Origin: Haladaptatiplasma sp964454575
GTDB taxonomy: Archaea > Thermoplasmatota > Thermoplasmata > Halarchaeoplasmatales > Halarchaeoplasmataceae
Reading direction: 5' to 3'
Assembly (NCBI GenBank): GCA_964454575.1
Contig: CAYVTG010000002.1
Coordinates: 1 to 49,749, forward strand
DNA length: 49,749 bases
Shown: in pieces, positions 1 through 7,649 of the stretch
Numbering within the stretch: the first letter of the stretch is position 1
How the letters are laid out: each line of letters begins with the position of its first letter
Position numbers and translations under genes: made by a program
The notes under the pieces: generated by a model
What the model saw: the letters and a program-made list of their open reading frames with translations, nothing else
Told to the model about the DNA's origin: nothing
The model's database searches: none

Positions 1-1
1 G

Positions 2-223
2 ATCGGTGTGATCATCTTCGGGAGTTTCGCTTTTCTGCTCGCATACCTAAAATACGAAGTCCACACCGTCGGGATCACAACTCCGGTGGCATTCTTCATC
101 ACTTTTTTGATAGGCATCATGATCCAGCAGGGCTTCGTCTTTGAGGCAGCCTTCGTCACTATATTGACCACCGCACTCCTGCTGACCAAAGAAAGGCTCC
201 ATGCCATCGCAAGGGGTTTGTGA
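2..223 (+). CDS. MgtC/SapB-like membrane protein, C-terminal part (5' end outside window)
   Basis: The frame is open from the left edge to a TGA at 221-223, so only about 73 C-terminal residues are visible. They are strongly hydrophobic, with two or three membrane segments. The stretch GITTPVAFFITFLIG, followed by a hydrophobic helix and a terminal KERLHAIARGL, resembles the end of the MgtC/SapB (and MgtC-DUF4010) membrane domain, where a conserved T-T-x-V/A-A-x-x-T-F-L-x-G motif is followed by a helix ending in K-x-x-L-H. Its stop overlaps the GTG start of the next gene (GTGA), suggesting translational coupling. The role of archaeal MgtC-like proteins is uncertain. The family call rests on a short segment and is moderate. 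Confidence 0.55.
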   Translation: MGVIIFGSFAFLLAYLKYEVHTVGITTPVAFFITFLIGIMIQQGFVFEAAFVTILTTALLLTKERLHAIARGL

Positions 224-1491
224 AACGGAATATATATATATACTGTAAAGGGCAATGCTGCGACATGGATCTGCTTAAAAAGGCGAAGAAGGCATCGGAG
301 TATGACCTTTGCGACAACTGCCAGGGTCGATTGTTCGCTCAGTTAGGTCATGGTCTAACCAATGAAGAGAGAGGCCGCACCCTAAAAGTGTTCATGGCTA
401 TGAACGACTCTATAGAGGGCGACAGATGCAGCGTCGAGGCACAGCCTGAAGAATGTTATCTATGTGGTGGACTCTGCAGTGAGTTCCAGTCCATGGCAGA
501 GATCATAGTCGAGGAACTCAAAGATATAGAATTCCATACATTTTTGGTGGGTTCAAGGATAGACCCGGAGATAGAAGAAGTCGAAGAACAGATATGGTCC
601 GAATTGGACATAACTACGTCTTCGCCTATCAAATCAGAGGTCAACAGAGAGGTTGGAAAAAGGGTGGACGACCTGATCGATGCCGAAGTAGATCTGGATA
701 TTCCCGATGTAAAGGCCATAATCGACACAAGATTCGATACCGTCGATGTGGAGATCGGCCCTCTTTTTATATACGGCAGATACAATAAATTATCGAGAGA
801 GATACCGCAAACACGGTGGGACTGCAAAAGATGCAGGGGCATCGGCTGCCCACACTGTGACGGCAAAGGAAAGATGTACCCCACAAGTGTGGAGGAGATA
901 ATCGCAGAACCGCTCATCGTGATGACCGAAGGCGAGAAAGCCGTACTACACGGCATGGGTCGTGAGGACATCGACGCCCTTATGTTGGGTAACGGCAGAC
1001 CATTTGTTATCGAGGTAAAAAGACCCGTACGAAGAAGCATAGATCTAAACGAACTTAAGAAAGCCGTAAATAAAGACGATAGGGTGAAGATAGACTCACT
1101 TCGCTTTTCACAGAGGAGTGAGATACAAGATATAAAGGGCATACAACCGGATAAATCATATAAAGTGACCGTCTCACTGAATGACGAGGTTGAGAGGGTA
1201 ACATTTAATAAGGTAATCGAATCTTTGAAGGGAGTAACGATATCTCAGCGTACACCGACAAGAGTGAGTCACAGAAGAGCGGACAAGGTAAGGAAAAGGG
1301 ATATATATGACATCCAACTACTCAACCTTGACGACACCGAAGCTGAGCTATCTATCCGATGTCAAGCCGGCACTTATGTAAAAGAGTTCATCCACGGCGA
1401 TGAAGGTAGAACTGAACCTAGCTTGGCATCAGAGTTAGATGCAGAATGCAGTGTCCTCTATTTGGACGTATTGGACGTACACTACGAATAA
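220..1491 (+). CDS. pus10: tRNA pseudouridine synthase Pus10
   Basis: This 423-residue protein matches archaeal Pus10, which makes pseudouridine 54 and/or 55 in the tRNA T-loop. CxxC pairs lie at residues 31/34 (CDNCQGRLF) and 79/82, with a further CKRCRGIGCPHC knuckle near 202-213. The C-terminal synthase domain carries the GREDID motif near 248-252, which holds the catalytic aspartate, followed by GNGRPF. A late RCQAGTYVKEFIHGD segment is also typical of the family. The start is a GTG at 220 overlapping the upstream stop; an internal ATG at 265 would delete the first cysteines and is less likely. The next genes (L21e, Rpb4, DUF655) form a known archaeal neighbourhood, so it is probably cotranscribed with them. 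Confidence 0.93.
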   Translation: MKRNIYIYCKGQCCDMDLLKKAKKASEYDLCDNCQGRLFAQLGHGLTNEERGRTLKVFMAMNDSIEGDRCSVEAQPEECYLCGGLCSEFQSMAEIIVEELKDIEFHTFLVGSRIDPEIEEVEEQIWSELDITTSSPIKSEVNREVGKRVDDLIDAEVDLDIPDVKAIIDTRFDTVDVEIGPLFIYGRYNKLSREIPQTRWDCKRCRGIGCPHCDGKGKMYPTSVEEIIAEPLIVMTEGEKAVLHGMGREDIDALMLGNGRPFVIEVKRPVRRSIDLNELKKAVNKDDRVKIDSLRFSQRSEIQDIKGIQPDKSYKVTVSLNDEVERVTFNKVIESLKGVTISQRTPTRVSHRRADKVRKRDIYDIQLLNLDDTEAELSIRCQAGTYVKEFIHGDEGRTEPSLASELDAECSVLYLDVLDVHYE

Positions 1492-1505
1492 AAAGATGTG
1501 GTAAA

Positions 1506-1796
1506 ATGAGAAAGTCGAAAGGCATACGACAAGGTACCAGAAATATCCTCCGAAAAAAACCCCGCGAAAGAGGTTTGATACCAATAACCCGGGCGTTACA
1601 AGAGTTCGAAGAAGGAGAAAAAGCACGTATATTGATCGAACCAAGCGTTCATAAAGGTCAACCTCACCGAAGGTTCCAAGCCAATGTAGGCACCATAATC
1701 GGTAAGCAAGGTAAAGCTTTCAAACTAAAGATAAAAGACGGTAATATGGAGAAGATATTGATCGTCAGAGCAGAACATCTTCGTAAGATGGATTAG
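1506..1796 (+). CDS. rpl21e: 50S ribosomal protein L21e
   Basis: This 96-residue basic protein starts MRKSKGIRQGTR and has the L21e core: VHKGQPHRRF near residues 50-59, then GKQGKAFKLKI and a terminal VRAEHLRK. It is a structural protein of the large archaeal/eukaryotic ribosomal subunit. The frame is open upstream to 1446, but ATG 1506 gives the expected family length and follows a purine-rich GTGGTAAA. It lies 14 bases after pus10 and just before rpoF, the usual archaeal order. Confidence 0.96.
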   Translation: MRKSKGIRQGTRNILRKKPRERGLIPITRALQEFEEGEKARILIEPSVHKGQPHRRFQANVGTIIGKQGKAFKLKIKDGNMEKILIVRAEHLRKMD

Positions 1797-1807
1797 AGGT
1801 GGAAAAA

Positions 1808-2137
1808 ATGGGTGACGATGAAACCAGGTATGTAACACTTTCAGAAGTTAAAGAACTGATCACGACTGAAGCGGAGTCAAGGGAGTTAAATTACGAACAA
1901 ACACTCGCACTTACTCATGCGGAAAAATTCGTTGATATGGAGCCTGATAAAGCCAAGGAACTATTGGCAGAGTTACAGGAAAACTTCGATTTTATGCCTA
2001 AAAAGTTAGCTTACAAAACCGTAGACATTTTACCCACCGACAAAGACGGCGTCAGAGCTATCTTCGCACGTGACCGTTTTACACCCTCTGAAGAGGATTG
2101 TAACAATATAGTCAAGATCGTTAAAAAATATCTCTGA
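1808..2137 (+). CDS. rpoF: DNA-directed RNA polymerase subunit F (Rpb4)
   Basis: This is the archaeal Rpb4 homologue, about 109 residues, which pairs with Rpo7/E to form the RNA polymerase stalk. The N-terminal VTLSEVKELI, the central helical region and the final HRDC-like helices (DILPTDKDGVRAIF, then EDCNNIVKIVKKYL) fit the family. I prefer ATG 1808 over the GTG at 1799 because GAGGTGG at 1797-1803 then serves as the ribosome binding site at normal spacing; the GTG lies inside that site. It lies between L21e and DUF655, as in many archaea. Confidence 0.92.
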   Translation: MGDDETRYVTLSEVKELITTEAESRELNYEQTLALTHAEKFVDMEPDKAKELLAELQENFDFMPKKLAYKTVDILPTDKDGVRAIFARDRFTPSEEDCNNIVKIVKKYL

Positions 2138-2147
2138 GGATGATAAA

Positions 2148-2699
2148 ATGGAAGATTATGCATATGTTTTGGATTATCTGGCGGAAGGCAGACCTGACGA
2201 CAGGGGCTATAAACACGAGAGCCTTGTTCTAGCCTTAGGTCAAGACGAATTCAAGTTATTTGAACTGATCCCCAAAGGGGATGAAACCATCGAGATCGGC
2301 GAACGAGTTTATATCGGAAAAGATCTGGACGATAGAACTAAGATAAAACACGTTAAACGCAGGATCAAATGGGATGAACTGACGCACACAGCTCAAAGCG
2401 AAGTACCTTATGTGGTGGAAGAGATAATCAACCTGAAGGATGATCATTTCATCGAATTCTTTAACAATGCCAGACCGATAACCAAAAAATATCATATGCT
2501 GGAACTACTTCCGGGGATGGGCATGAAGAAGATGGAAGCTGTCCTGAAAGAGAGAAGAGTGAATGGAAAATTCACAGATTTTGAGGACCTGGTAACACGG
2601 GTTCCTATGGTACATAAACCTAAAAAATTGATAAAAGAAAGGATTATGAAAGAGCTGCAGAATCCGGATATAAAGTACAAAGTATGGGTGGCCGAATGA
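2148..2699 (+). CDS. DUF655 family RNA-binding protein
   Basis: This 183-residue protein matches archaeal DUF655 (COG1491), a predicted RNA-binding protein with an OB-like N-terminal part (ELIPKGDETIEIGERVYIG near residues 41-59) and a helix-hairpin-helix segment (LLPGMGMKKMEAVLKERR near 119-136). It follows rpoF by 10 bases. In many archaea the next gene is the rRNA dimethyltransferase KsgA. Here KsgA is absent and a 54-residue acidic ORF follows. A role in rRNA or tRNA processing is inferred from neighbourhood conservation only. Confidence 0.88.
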   Translation: MEDYAYVLDYLAEGRPDDRGYKHESLVLALGQDEFKLFELIPKGDETIEIGERVYIGKDLDDRTKIKHVKRRIKWDELTHTAQSEVPYVVEEIINLKDDHFIEFFNNARPITKKYHMLELLPGMGMKKMEAVLKERRVNGKFTDFEDLVTRVPMVHKPKKLIKERIMKELQNPDIKYKVWVAE

Positions 2700-2724
2700 T
2701 CTTTCAAACAAAAGAGCGGGTCTG

Positions 2725-2889
2725 ATGTTCGACGAACTCGACCTTGAATTAGATTACGACATGGTTGCCGACCCTATCGAATATCTACGTATGTTCTTTG
2801 TCTTCGACTCGGTACTCGAGACTTCAGGTATGGGATCTTCAGATGCAGTGGAACTTTTTGAGTTGATACAGCAGCAATCACTACAATAG
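2725..2889 (+). CDS. small acidic hypothetical protein (54 aa)
   Basis: A short open frame runs from ATG 2725 to TAG 2887-2889, 25 bases after the DUF655 gene. It encodes 54 residues beginning MFDELDLELDYDMVADP and is rich in Asp, Glu and Leu, with two probable amphipathic helices and only one basic residue. A purine-rich GAGCGGG lies about eight bases upstream of the ATG. It ends 36 bases before the FtsZ-like gene, which seems to have its own promoter. I do not recognise the family. It could be the last gene of the translation operon or a partner of the FtsZ-like protein. It might also be a chance frame, though the composition looks protein-like. Confidence 0.5.
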   Translation: MFDELDLELDYDMVADPIEYLRMFFVFDSVLETSGMGSSDAVELFELIQQQSLQ

Positions 2890-2893
2890 ATAA

Positions 2894-2902
2894 TTTTTTA
2901 TC
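2894..2902 (+). promoter_or_regulatory. TATA-like box for the FtsZ-like gene
   Basis: TTTTTTATC is centred about 28 bases before ATG 2926, the spacing expected for an archaeal promoter giving a leaderless transcript. No Shine-Dalgarno sequence precedes the ATG. Confidence 0.4.
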
Positions 2903-2925
2903 TGAATAATATCTATAGCTCTTAT

Positions 2926-3852
2926 ATGTCGGAGACTCGAAGATTTGGTTCAGATATATCCGATTCCGCTGAAAGGCCGGATACATTAGCTTTTGGCATC
3001 GGCGGAGCAGGCCGTAATATACTTTCTTCGATCAGGGACGACAAGAAATTTGCAAATATGAAAGCCTATGAAGTCGGCGTTTCGGACAGACTACCGGAAC
3101 TCCCCTTTATACATGTGGATATGCAGGAGATGAGCGATACCTTCAACACAGATATATCACTGATACATAGACCTATGAATCAAACAGAAGAAAAGATGAT
3201 ACGCAGGTTAAAGGGTATGGATATCATGTACATACTTTCCGGCATGGGCGGTGAAACAGGCAGTTGGACTTCATACACATGCGCACAACTTGGCGAAAAA
3301 CTGGGGATGTTGACCATGGCTCTTGTTGCTCTTCCCTTCAAGACAGAAAATCCAACACGCCATGAACTTGCGGAGGAGGCAAAAGATAAGATATCAAAAC
3401 ACGCCGATGTGGTCGCTGTCTTCCACAACAGTCGACTCATGAGATTGAACCCGTACATTTCGATGAACAAGGCATTCAGTGTGATGAACTCGATAATCCG
3501 ACTTCCCATGGACGACTTTAATACCGTTATCACACGGGAAGACACCCCGCATCTCAAAAGATTCTGCAGCGGTGTTGACGAATTCAGGATCGGAGCGGGA
3601 TACGGAAAGGGACGAGAGCGTGGAAAGCGAGCATCCATGGACGCACTGCGCTCTCCCTGGTTGGATGATATGGAAGACTACGAGACCATACTGGCCGTCG
3701 TCACAAGCGGTGTCGGTAGTGCTGAGATGGAAGCACAGGACGCGATAGATGTCTTACTGGATCATGCACCCAACGCACATCTGATGTGGGGATTGAGAAA
3801 GGATACTTCCATCGGAGAAAGGACCAGAGTAACTCTATTAGCCGGAACGTAA
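2926..3852 (+). CDS. divergent FtsZ/tubulin-fold GTPase-like protein
   Basis: This 308-residue protein has the layout of FtsZ but is strongly diverged. The N-terminal FGIGGAGRNILSSI corresponds to the first nucleotide loop. LSGMGGETGSW near residues 104-114 replaces the FtsZ/tubulin GGGTGTG/S signature. The region after IRLPMDDFNTVI aligns with the T7 loop and helix H8 area, followed by an FtsZ-like IGAGYGKGRERGKRASMDALRSPWLDD (compare GIGxAxGExRA...A..A..SPLL). The C-terminal domain (AVVTSGVG...MEAQDAIDVL...WGLRKD...RVTLLAG) also matches. In the T7 region the usual NxDxxD is not clear (PMDD), so GTP hydrolysis at the longitudinal interface may be altered. There is no C-terminal tail for FtsA/SepF-type partners. 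A role in cell division or shape is inferred. Confidence 0.75.
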   Translation: MSETRRFGSDISDSAERPDTLAFGIGGAGRNILSSIRDDKKFANMKAYEVGVSDRLPELPFIHVDMQEMSDTFNTDISLIHRPMNQTEEKMIRRLKGMDIMYILSGMGGETGSWTSYTCAQLGEKLGMLTMALVALPFKTENPTRHELAEEAKDKISKHADVVAVFHNSRLMRLNPYISMNKAFSVMNSIIRLPMDDFNTVITREDTPHLKRFCSGVDEFRIGAGYGKGRERGKRASMDALRSPWLDDMEDYETILAVVTSGVGSAEMEAQDAIDVLLDHAPNAHLMWGLRKDTSIGERTRVTLLAGT

Positions 3853-3888
3853 AAAAAGAAGAAAGGGGTTTTTTACTGTTTTTTCTTT
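3853..3888 (+). terminator. T-rich terminator region between convergent genes
   Basis: Just after the FtsZ-like stop, GGGG is followed by TTTTTTACTGTTTTTTCTTT. Oligo-T tracts are the usual archaeal intrinsic termination signal. The tract overlaps the 3' end of the convergent surface-protein gene. Confidence 0.45.
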
Positions 3889-4904
3889 CGTATGACGATA
3901 TATACCACCGGAACAACGGCTGCGACCATCATCCATACAAATCCCGGAGCAGGCGTACTCTCTGCTTTTAACTCTATCCACTGTGTACTGAAGTTCTCTA
4001 TGTGGAAAACGTACATCGCACCGTTCCCTGCACTGGCGTTTGAATTATCCATTCCTTCATAGTTCACAGCATCGCTCGTAGAGATATCGAGATTTCCCTC
4101 GGAATCTGCCAGATACTTATCTGCGAAGGCCTTGTTTATCAGTATGGTCACGTGATTGGTAGTGTTGCTGTCGGTAGCTTCGATCCGTAGCGTTTCGTCT
4201 TCGAAACTGATAGTGACCATGTCCACACCTCTCGGGTCTCCTGCGTTTATCACAAGAGCAGCCCAAGGCTCGTATCCGTCCACCATAAGGAATGTGGCAG
4301 CACCGTTTGCGGCAGCGTTCTGAGCTTGGTCTTTGTATGCCTGTCCACCGTCTACGGGAGGTTCGAAGTCATTGGGTTCAACAGTTGCGGACATCTCGAT
4401 CCATTGTGTACTGAAGTGGTCAATATGGAACACGTACACCGCTCCGTCGCCGGCACTCTCGTTGGAATTATCCATCCCTTCGTAGTTCACCGCATCGCTT
4501 GTAGAGATATCGATATCTCCCTCGGCATCCGCCAGATACTTATCGGCAAATCCCTTATTTATCAGGATACTCGCATGGTTCGTTGAATTACTGTCGGTAG
4601 CTTCGATCCTAAGAACGCCGTCTTCGAAACTAACAGTTACCATGTCCACTCCCATGGGATTTCCCGCGTTTATCACCAATGCCGCCCAGGGTTCGTATCC
4701 TTCTACCATAAGGAAAGTGGCAGCTCCGTTTGCGGCAGCATTTTGAGCTTGGTTCATGTATGCCTCCCCACCGTCTATAGGCGGCTCGAAGTCATTTTCC
4801 AGTATTCCGTCCACGCCTAACGCTGTGAATGTTCCAGCGATCAACATGGCAGACAACACCATCATACTTATTATCACACCAATTTTTTTCATCATTTTTA
4901 TCAC
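3873..4904 (-). CDS. secreted two-repeat surface protein with C-terminal membrane anchor
   Basis: This 343-residue protein has an N-terminal signal (KK followed by IGVIISMMVLSAMLIAG, residues 6-25). Two tandem copies of a 141-residue unit follow, at about residues 38-178 and 179-319. Each unit starts DFEPP[IV]DGG, contains ATFLMV[ED]GYEPWAALVINAG and ends with FSTQWIE. A C-terminal PAPGFVWMMVAAVVPVVYIV plus RKKKQ resembles a PGF-type archaeosortase signal or a simple anchor. No catalytic motif is evident and I do not recognise the repeat domain; the FST ending recalls domains preceding PGF signals in archaeal surface proteins. It is monocistronic between convergent FtsZ-like and upstream DUF genes. 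Confidence 0.7.
   Translation of the reverse strand: MIKMMKKIGVIISMMVLSAMLIAGTFTALGVDGILENDFEPPIDGGEAYMNQAQNAAANGAATFLMVEGYEPWAALVINAGNPMGVDMVTVSFEDGVLRIEATDSNSTNHASILINKGFADKYLADAEGDIDISTSDAVNYEGMDNSNESAGDGAVYVFHIDHFSTQWIEMSATVEPNDFEPPVDGGQAYKDQAQNAAANGAATFLMVDGYEPWAALVINAGDPRGVDMVTISFEDETLRIEATDSNTTNHVTILINKAFADKYLADSEGNLDISTSDAVNYEGMDNSNASAGNGAMYVFHIENFSTQWIELKAESTPAPGFVWMMVAAVVPVVYIVIRKKKQ
3948..4370 (-). repeat. coding tandem repeat, second copy (C-terminal)
   Basis: This is the DNA for residues 179-319 of the surface protein and is closely similar to 4371-4793. Long stretches such as AQNAAANGAATFLMV and STSDAVNYEGMDNSN are shared, so the duplication is recent or kept alike by selection or gene conversion. 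Confidence 0.75.
4371..4793 (-). repeat. coding tandem repeat, first copy (N-terminal)
   Basis: This is the DNA for residues 38-178 of the surface protein and the direct-repeat partner of 3948-4370, with a unit length of 423 bases (141 codons). Confidence 0.75.
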
Positions 4905-4964
4905 TAAGTGATGATTACGTTCTTTTGTTATAAAGTAATTTTGGTGCGAATATGAAACAGAGAT

Positions 4965-5285
4965 TTAACCGAATATGGTACCTACGCCTGCGGCAGCAGC
5001 ATCTTCGTTTTCCTTTATGGATTTATATACCGCTTCCGGATCGTCTGTTTCCTTTACTTCAACTTCGTCGAACATCTCCTTTGCCTTTTCAACGGCATCC
5101 TCACTGCCTTCGATCATGACATAGGTTATCTCGTCATCCATTCCAAGTCCTTCACCGTCCCTTACTACGGTTGTCTGCCTGCTTATCAGATCGTCGGACA
5201 CTATATCCGCGATATGTTTTGTCTTATCCTTCTCAACTTCAAATATGGCATACATGTCTATCAGTCTCCGGAACATGGCATCCAA
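4965..5285 (-). CDS. conserved-looking hypothetical protein, ferredoxin/ACT-like
   Basis: The protein has 106 residues from ATG 5285, or 96 from an internal ATG at 5255. The internal start (MYAIFEVEKDK) is attractive because GGAG lies about ten bases before it. The pattern YAIFEVEKDKTKHIADIVSDDL..., TYVMIEGSEDAVEKAKEMFDEV suggests a beta-alpha-beta-beta-alpha-beta (ferredoxin or ACT-like) fold. The C-terminus is Ala/Glu rich. I do not recognise the family. It follows the 59-residue membrane ORF by eight bases, so the two are probably cotranscribed. Confidence 0.6.
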   Translation of the reverse strand: MDAMFRRLIDMYAIFEVEKDKTKHIADIVSDDLISRQTTVVRDGEGLGMDDEITYVMIEGSEDAVEKAKEMFDEVEVKETDDPEAVYKSIKENEDAAAAGVGTIFG

Positions 5286-5293
5286 TAAAAAAA

Positions 5294-5473
5294 TTACTGT
5301 CTATATCTGTCCCTTGTCAACGGAAGAAGAGATAAGAATATACCGACTATACCTGTAGCGACCCCCAGTACGGCAGGTATATCATAAATCACCGTAAGGA
5401 TTATACCTGTGATTATGAACATTACACCTAAACATACGATGAACACTGATGCAAGTCGTGTGTTATCTGTCAT
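5294..5473 (-). CDS. small two-helix membrane protein (59 aa)
   Basis: An open frame runs from ATG 5473 to TAA 5294-5296. It encodes 59 residues: MTDNTRLAS, a first hydrophobic segment (VFIVCLGVMFIITGIILTVI), a short DIPAVLG turn, a second (VATGIVGIFLSLLPL), and a basic tail TRDRYRQ. Two transmembrane helices with a positive C-terminus are a convincing protein pattern. It sits between the STAND-like regulator and the ferredoxin-like protein on the same strand. Function unknown. Confidence 0.6.
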   Translation of the reverse strand: MTDNTRLASVFIVCLGVMFIITGIILTVIYDIPAVLGVATGIVGIFLSLLPLTRDRYRQ

Positions 5474-5504
5474 ATAAAAACTAAAAGACGACCGAATAAT
5501 AAAT

Positions 5505-6659
5505 TTAACTGTCTCTTTCTTGGGTTTTCAAAAACATGAGCAGTGATATCTGACCCTTGGTGAGAGGGCTGACGGACTTCATACCTTCCACATCGTCTTC
5601 CTTAAGCATGGTAAGCAGTAAAGGCGACCCCTTGGTCATCTGCATTATCCTCTTCAAAGATTCGGCATCGAGTTCGACGCCCAGTAATTTTTCAGCATCA
5701 TCGCTGTTCAGTGGTGTAACCTTGAACTCTTCTACCACACCGTTTTCGACGTGCTTTTTGTGATAAAAGCGTTCGTAAACAGGAGTTCCCTCTCTTACGG
5801 TTATGATCACCTTCAAATTGACGTCAGTATCCAAGTGTTCAACGAACTCCGTAAACATATCTACTATATCATCCTTTACATCATGATAACCGTCGAAAAC
5901 GATCAAAGCCATCTCTCGTTTCAGGCATTCAAATATATCATCTTTCGGTTCACGGCCCATGGCCACTGCAAATTCTCTGAGTGTATCCTCTATTTTCTCC
6001 TTTGTATTATCATGGATACTCACCCAAAGGAGATGTCTGTCTTCAACGGAATCCAAGAATCGTTTTGCAGTACTGGAAGCCCCGAAACCTCTGGTGCCAT
6101 AGAGAACGGCCGTGGGTATATCTCTGTCCATCCAATCGTCTATCTTACTCAGTAGGTCATTTCTACCGTATATCCGGGATACATCCGGTGCTTCATCAAG
6201 CATGACCACCGGTTCTTCGGGGACCATGGAATCAAGATCCAAGACACCGTCTCCGGACTCGATCATATCTATAGCATCCATGAGACACAGTTCATTTTCT
6301 ATATCTGCCAAAGGTACGGTGTATCGCTCTCCGTCTTTTATCACATCGACCTTCAGATCCCGTATCTCATCCAAAACATCCTTCGCAGCAGCTATGCCTT
6401 TGTCCGTGAGCGTGTAGGTCTTTAATTTACGCGTACGTCCTCTTACATGTGCCGTTCGTTCGTCCAGATACCCGCCTTTCTTCAGCCCCTGTAATATCCT
6501 GGAAACATGTGTCCTTGACATGTACACTCCTTCAGCTATACCCTCTTGGGTAATTTCCTTGGGTAGGAGTTCATCATCACAATTGACGTAACCATCGAGA
6601 TATAGGAGTATCTTCTTTTTGTATGTAAGGCTCAGATCATCTGACATTCTAATACACAT
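5505..6659 (-). CDS. winged-helix STAND/AAA-type ATPase-like regulator with altered P-loop
   Basis: This 384-residue protein has an N-terminal winged helix (about residues 10-75: ITQEGIAEGVYMSRTHVSRILQGLKKGGYL, then TYTLTDKG). A linker follows, then a STAND-like NTPase domain from about 160. The P-loop region reads YGTRGFGASSTAK, so the invariant Lys-Thr of GxxGxGK[TS] is Ala-Ser. The Walker B-like strand MALIVFDGYHDV and a sensor-like LKVIITVRE are present. The C-terminus ends in a short helical region without the long TPR tail common in this class. It is probably a transcription regulator that either binds nucleotide unusually or not at all. A start at the second Met (6647) is possible. Family identification is moderate. 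Confidence 0.7.
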   Translation of the reverse strand: MCIRMSDDLSLTYKKKILLYLDGYVNCDDELLPKEITQEGIAEGVYMSRTHVSRILQGLKKGGYLDERTAHVRGRTRKLKTYTLTDKGIAAAKDVLDEIRDLKVDVIKDGERYTVPLADIENELCLMDAIDMIESGDGVLDLDSMVPEEPVVMLDEAPDVSRIYGRNDLLSKIDDWMDRDIPTAVLYGTRGFGASSTAKRFLDSVEDRHLLWVSIHDNTKEKIEDTLREFAVAMGREPKDDIFECLKREMALIVFDGYHDVKDDIVDMFTEFVEHLDTDVNLKVIITVREGTPVYERFYHKKHVENGVVEEFKVTPLNSDDAEKLLGVELDAESLKRIMQMTKGSPLLLTMLKEDDVEGMKSVSPLTKGQISLLMFLKTQERDS

Positions 6660-6690
6660 ATGTATCTAATGTTTAATAATTTTTCTTTAG

Positions 6691-7293
6691 TTAAGGTAGT
6701 TTACAGTGCCTTTCTATGTATTCCTGAGTATCGTCCAAAAAAGTGTTAAGAAGTTTTAACCGTTCAGGCATATACTCTTCCCGGAGTATATCCAACATAA
6801 ACCAATCGATCCTTTTTCCATAAAGATAGTCCGATTTTCTTGACGTACCGGAATGTTTGAAACCGACCTTTTTCAACACCTTCTGGGAACGAAGATTTAT
6901 CGAGGAAGTCCATGCTGAGAGCCTATCATATCTATGTTGGAAGAACAGCATCTCACACAGGCCCATGGTGATCTCTTTCCCTATGCCTTTGTTCCAATAA
7001 TCCTTATCACCGATGAATGCACCGATGGTAGCGTTTCTTACATCACGAGAGTGGTCTTCGTAGGATGCAAAGCCGATAGCCTTGTCATCCTCCCGGGTCT
7101 CGACAAGGAACCGCTGTTTATTTTTGTTTTCAAGATACTCCTCGTATTGTTTTTCTATCTCATCCATATTCTTGAAAACCATGGGCTGCCCCCTGGCGTA
7201 CAGTGTACCTTCATGGAAGTTTTCCCATGATTCAAGGAGGTGCAGGTCCTCCCTCTTGAACGCTTTAAATCTGACCCGTCCGATCTCGAGCAT
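6691..7293 (-). CDS. GNAT N-acetyltransferase, RimJ/RimL type
   Basis: This 200-residue protein has the GNAT fold of the RimJ/RimL branch. It shows IGFASYEDHSRDVRNATIGAFIGDKDYWNKGIGKEITMGL (about residues 73-111, with the acetyl-CoA loop WNKGIGKE), then LSAWTSSINLRSQKVLKKVGFKHSGTSRKSDYLYGKRIDWFMLDIL. Such enzymes acetylate protein N-termini or small amines; the substrate cannot be told. It begins 3 bases after the TFS stop codon, so it is cotranscribed with transcription factor S. Confidence 0.85.
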   Translation of the reverse strand: MLEIGRVRFKAFKREDLHLLESWENFHEGTLYARGQPMVFKNMDEIEKQYEEYLENKNKQRFLVETREDDKAIGFASYEDHSRDVRNATIGAFIGDKDYWNKGIGKEITMGLCEMLFFQHRYDRLSAWTSSINLRSQKVLKKVGFKHSGTSRKSDYLYGKRIDWFMLDILREEYMPERLKLLNTFLDDTQEYIERHCKLP

Positions 7294-7296
7294 CTA

Positions 7297-7599
7297 TCAA
7301 TATTCCCTCCATGTGTTATTACATTTAGTGCATCGATATATCCTGGTCTCTGGCTCATCAGCCGCCCTTGTTTGTTCAAGACGCCAGTATGCCTTGTTGT
7401 TTTTACACTTAGGGCATCTGACTTTTGTAGTGGGGAATACTGATGTTTCATCCTCTATGATGACCACTTCACGCTCTTCACGTTTAGTGGTTATTATCTT
7501 GTGATCATCGGATTTTATCTTACGAGAAAAATCACATTTCTTACAGACCCATTTACCGTCTTCCGTTTTCATCAACGATTTGCATTTATCACAGAACAT
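7297..7599 (-). CDS. tfs: transcription factor S (TFS, TFIIS-like)
   Basis: This 100-residue protein has an N-terminal zinc ribbon (FCDKCKSLM...WVCKKCDF) and a C-terminal one (VRCPKCKNNKAYW...YRCTKCNNTWREY). The conserved acidic tip ADEPETR near residues 80-86 carries the Asp-Glu pair that reaches into the RNA polymerase active site to stimulate transcript cleavage. Length and both ribbons are intact, fitting archaeal TFS, which rescues backtracked polymerase. It is first in a two-gene unit with the GNAT gene. Confidence 0.95.
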   Translation of the reverse strand: MFCDKCKSLMKTEDGKWVCKKCDFSRKIKSDDHKIITTKREEREVVIIEDETSVFPTTKVRCPKCKNNKAYWRLEQTRAADEPETRIYRCTKCNNTWREY

Positions 7600-7649
7600 A
7601 TTAATTCAGTATGATAGTGCTGAGGCTTTATTATAAACTTTACTGGTGT

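Noticed and set aside
456..1142. 228-codon open frame on the minus strand
   Set aside because: It lies entirely antisense to pus10, which has clear family motifs. The frame has a Ser-rich low-complexity composition typical of shadow frames.
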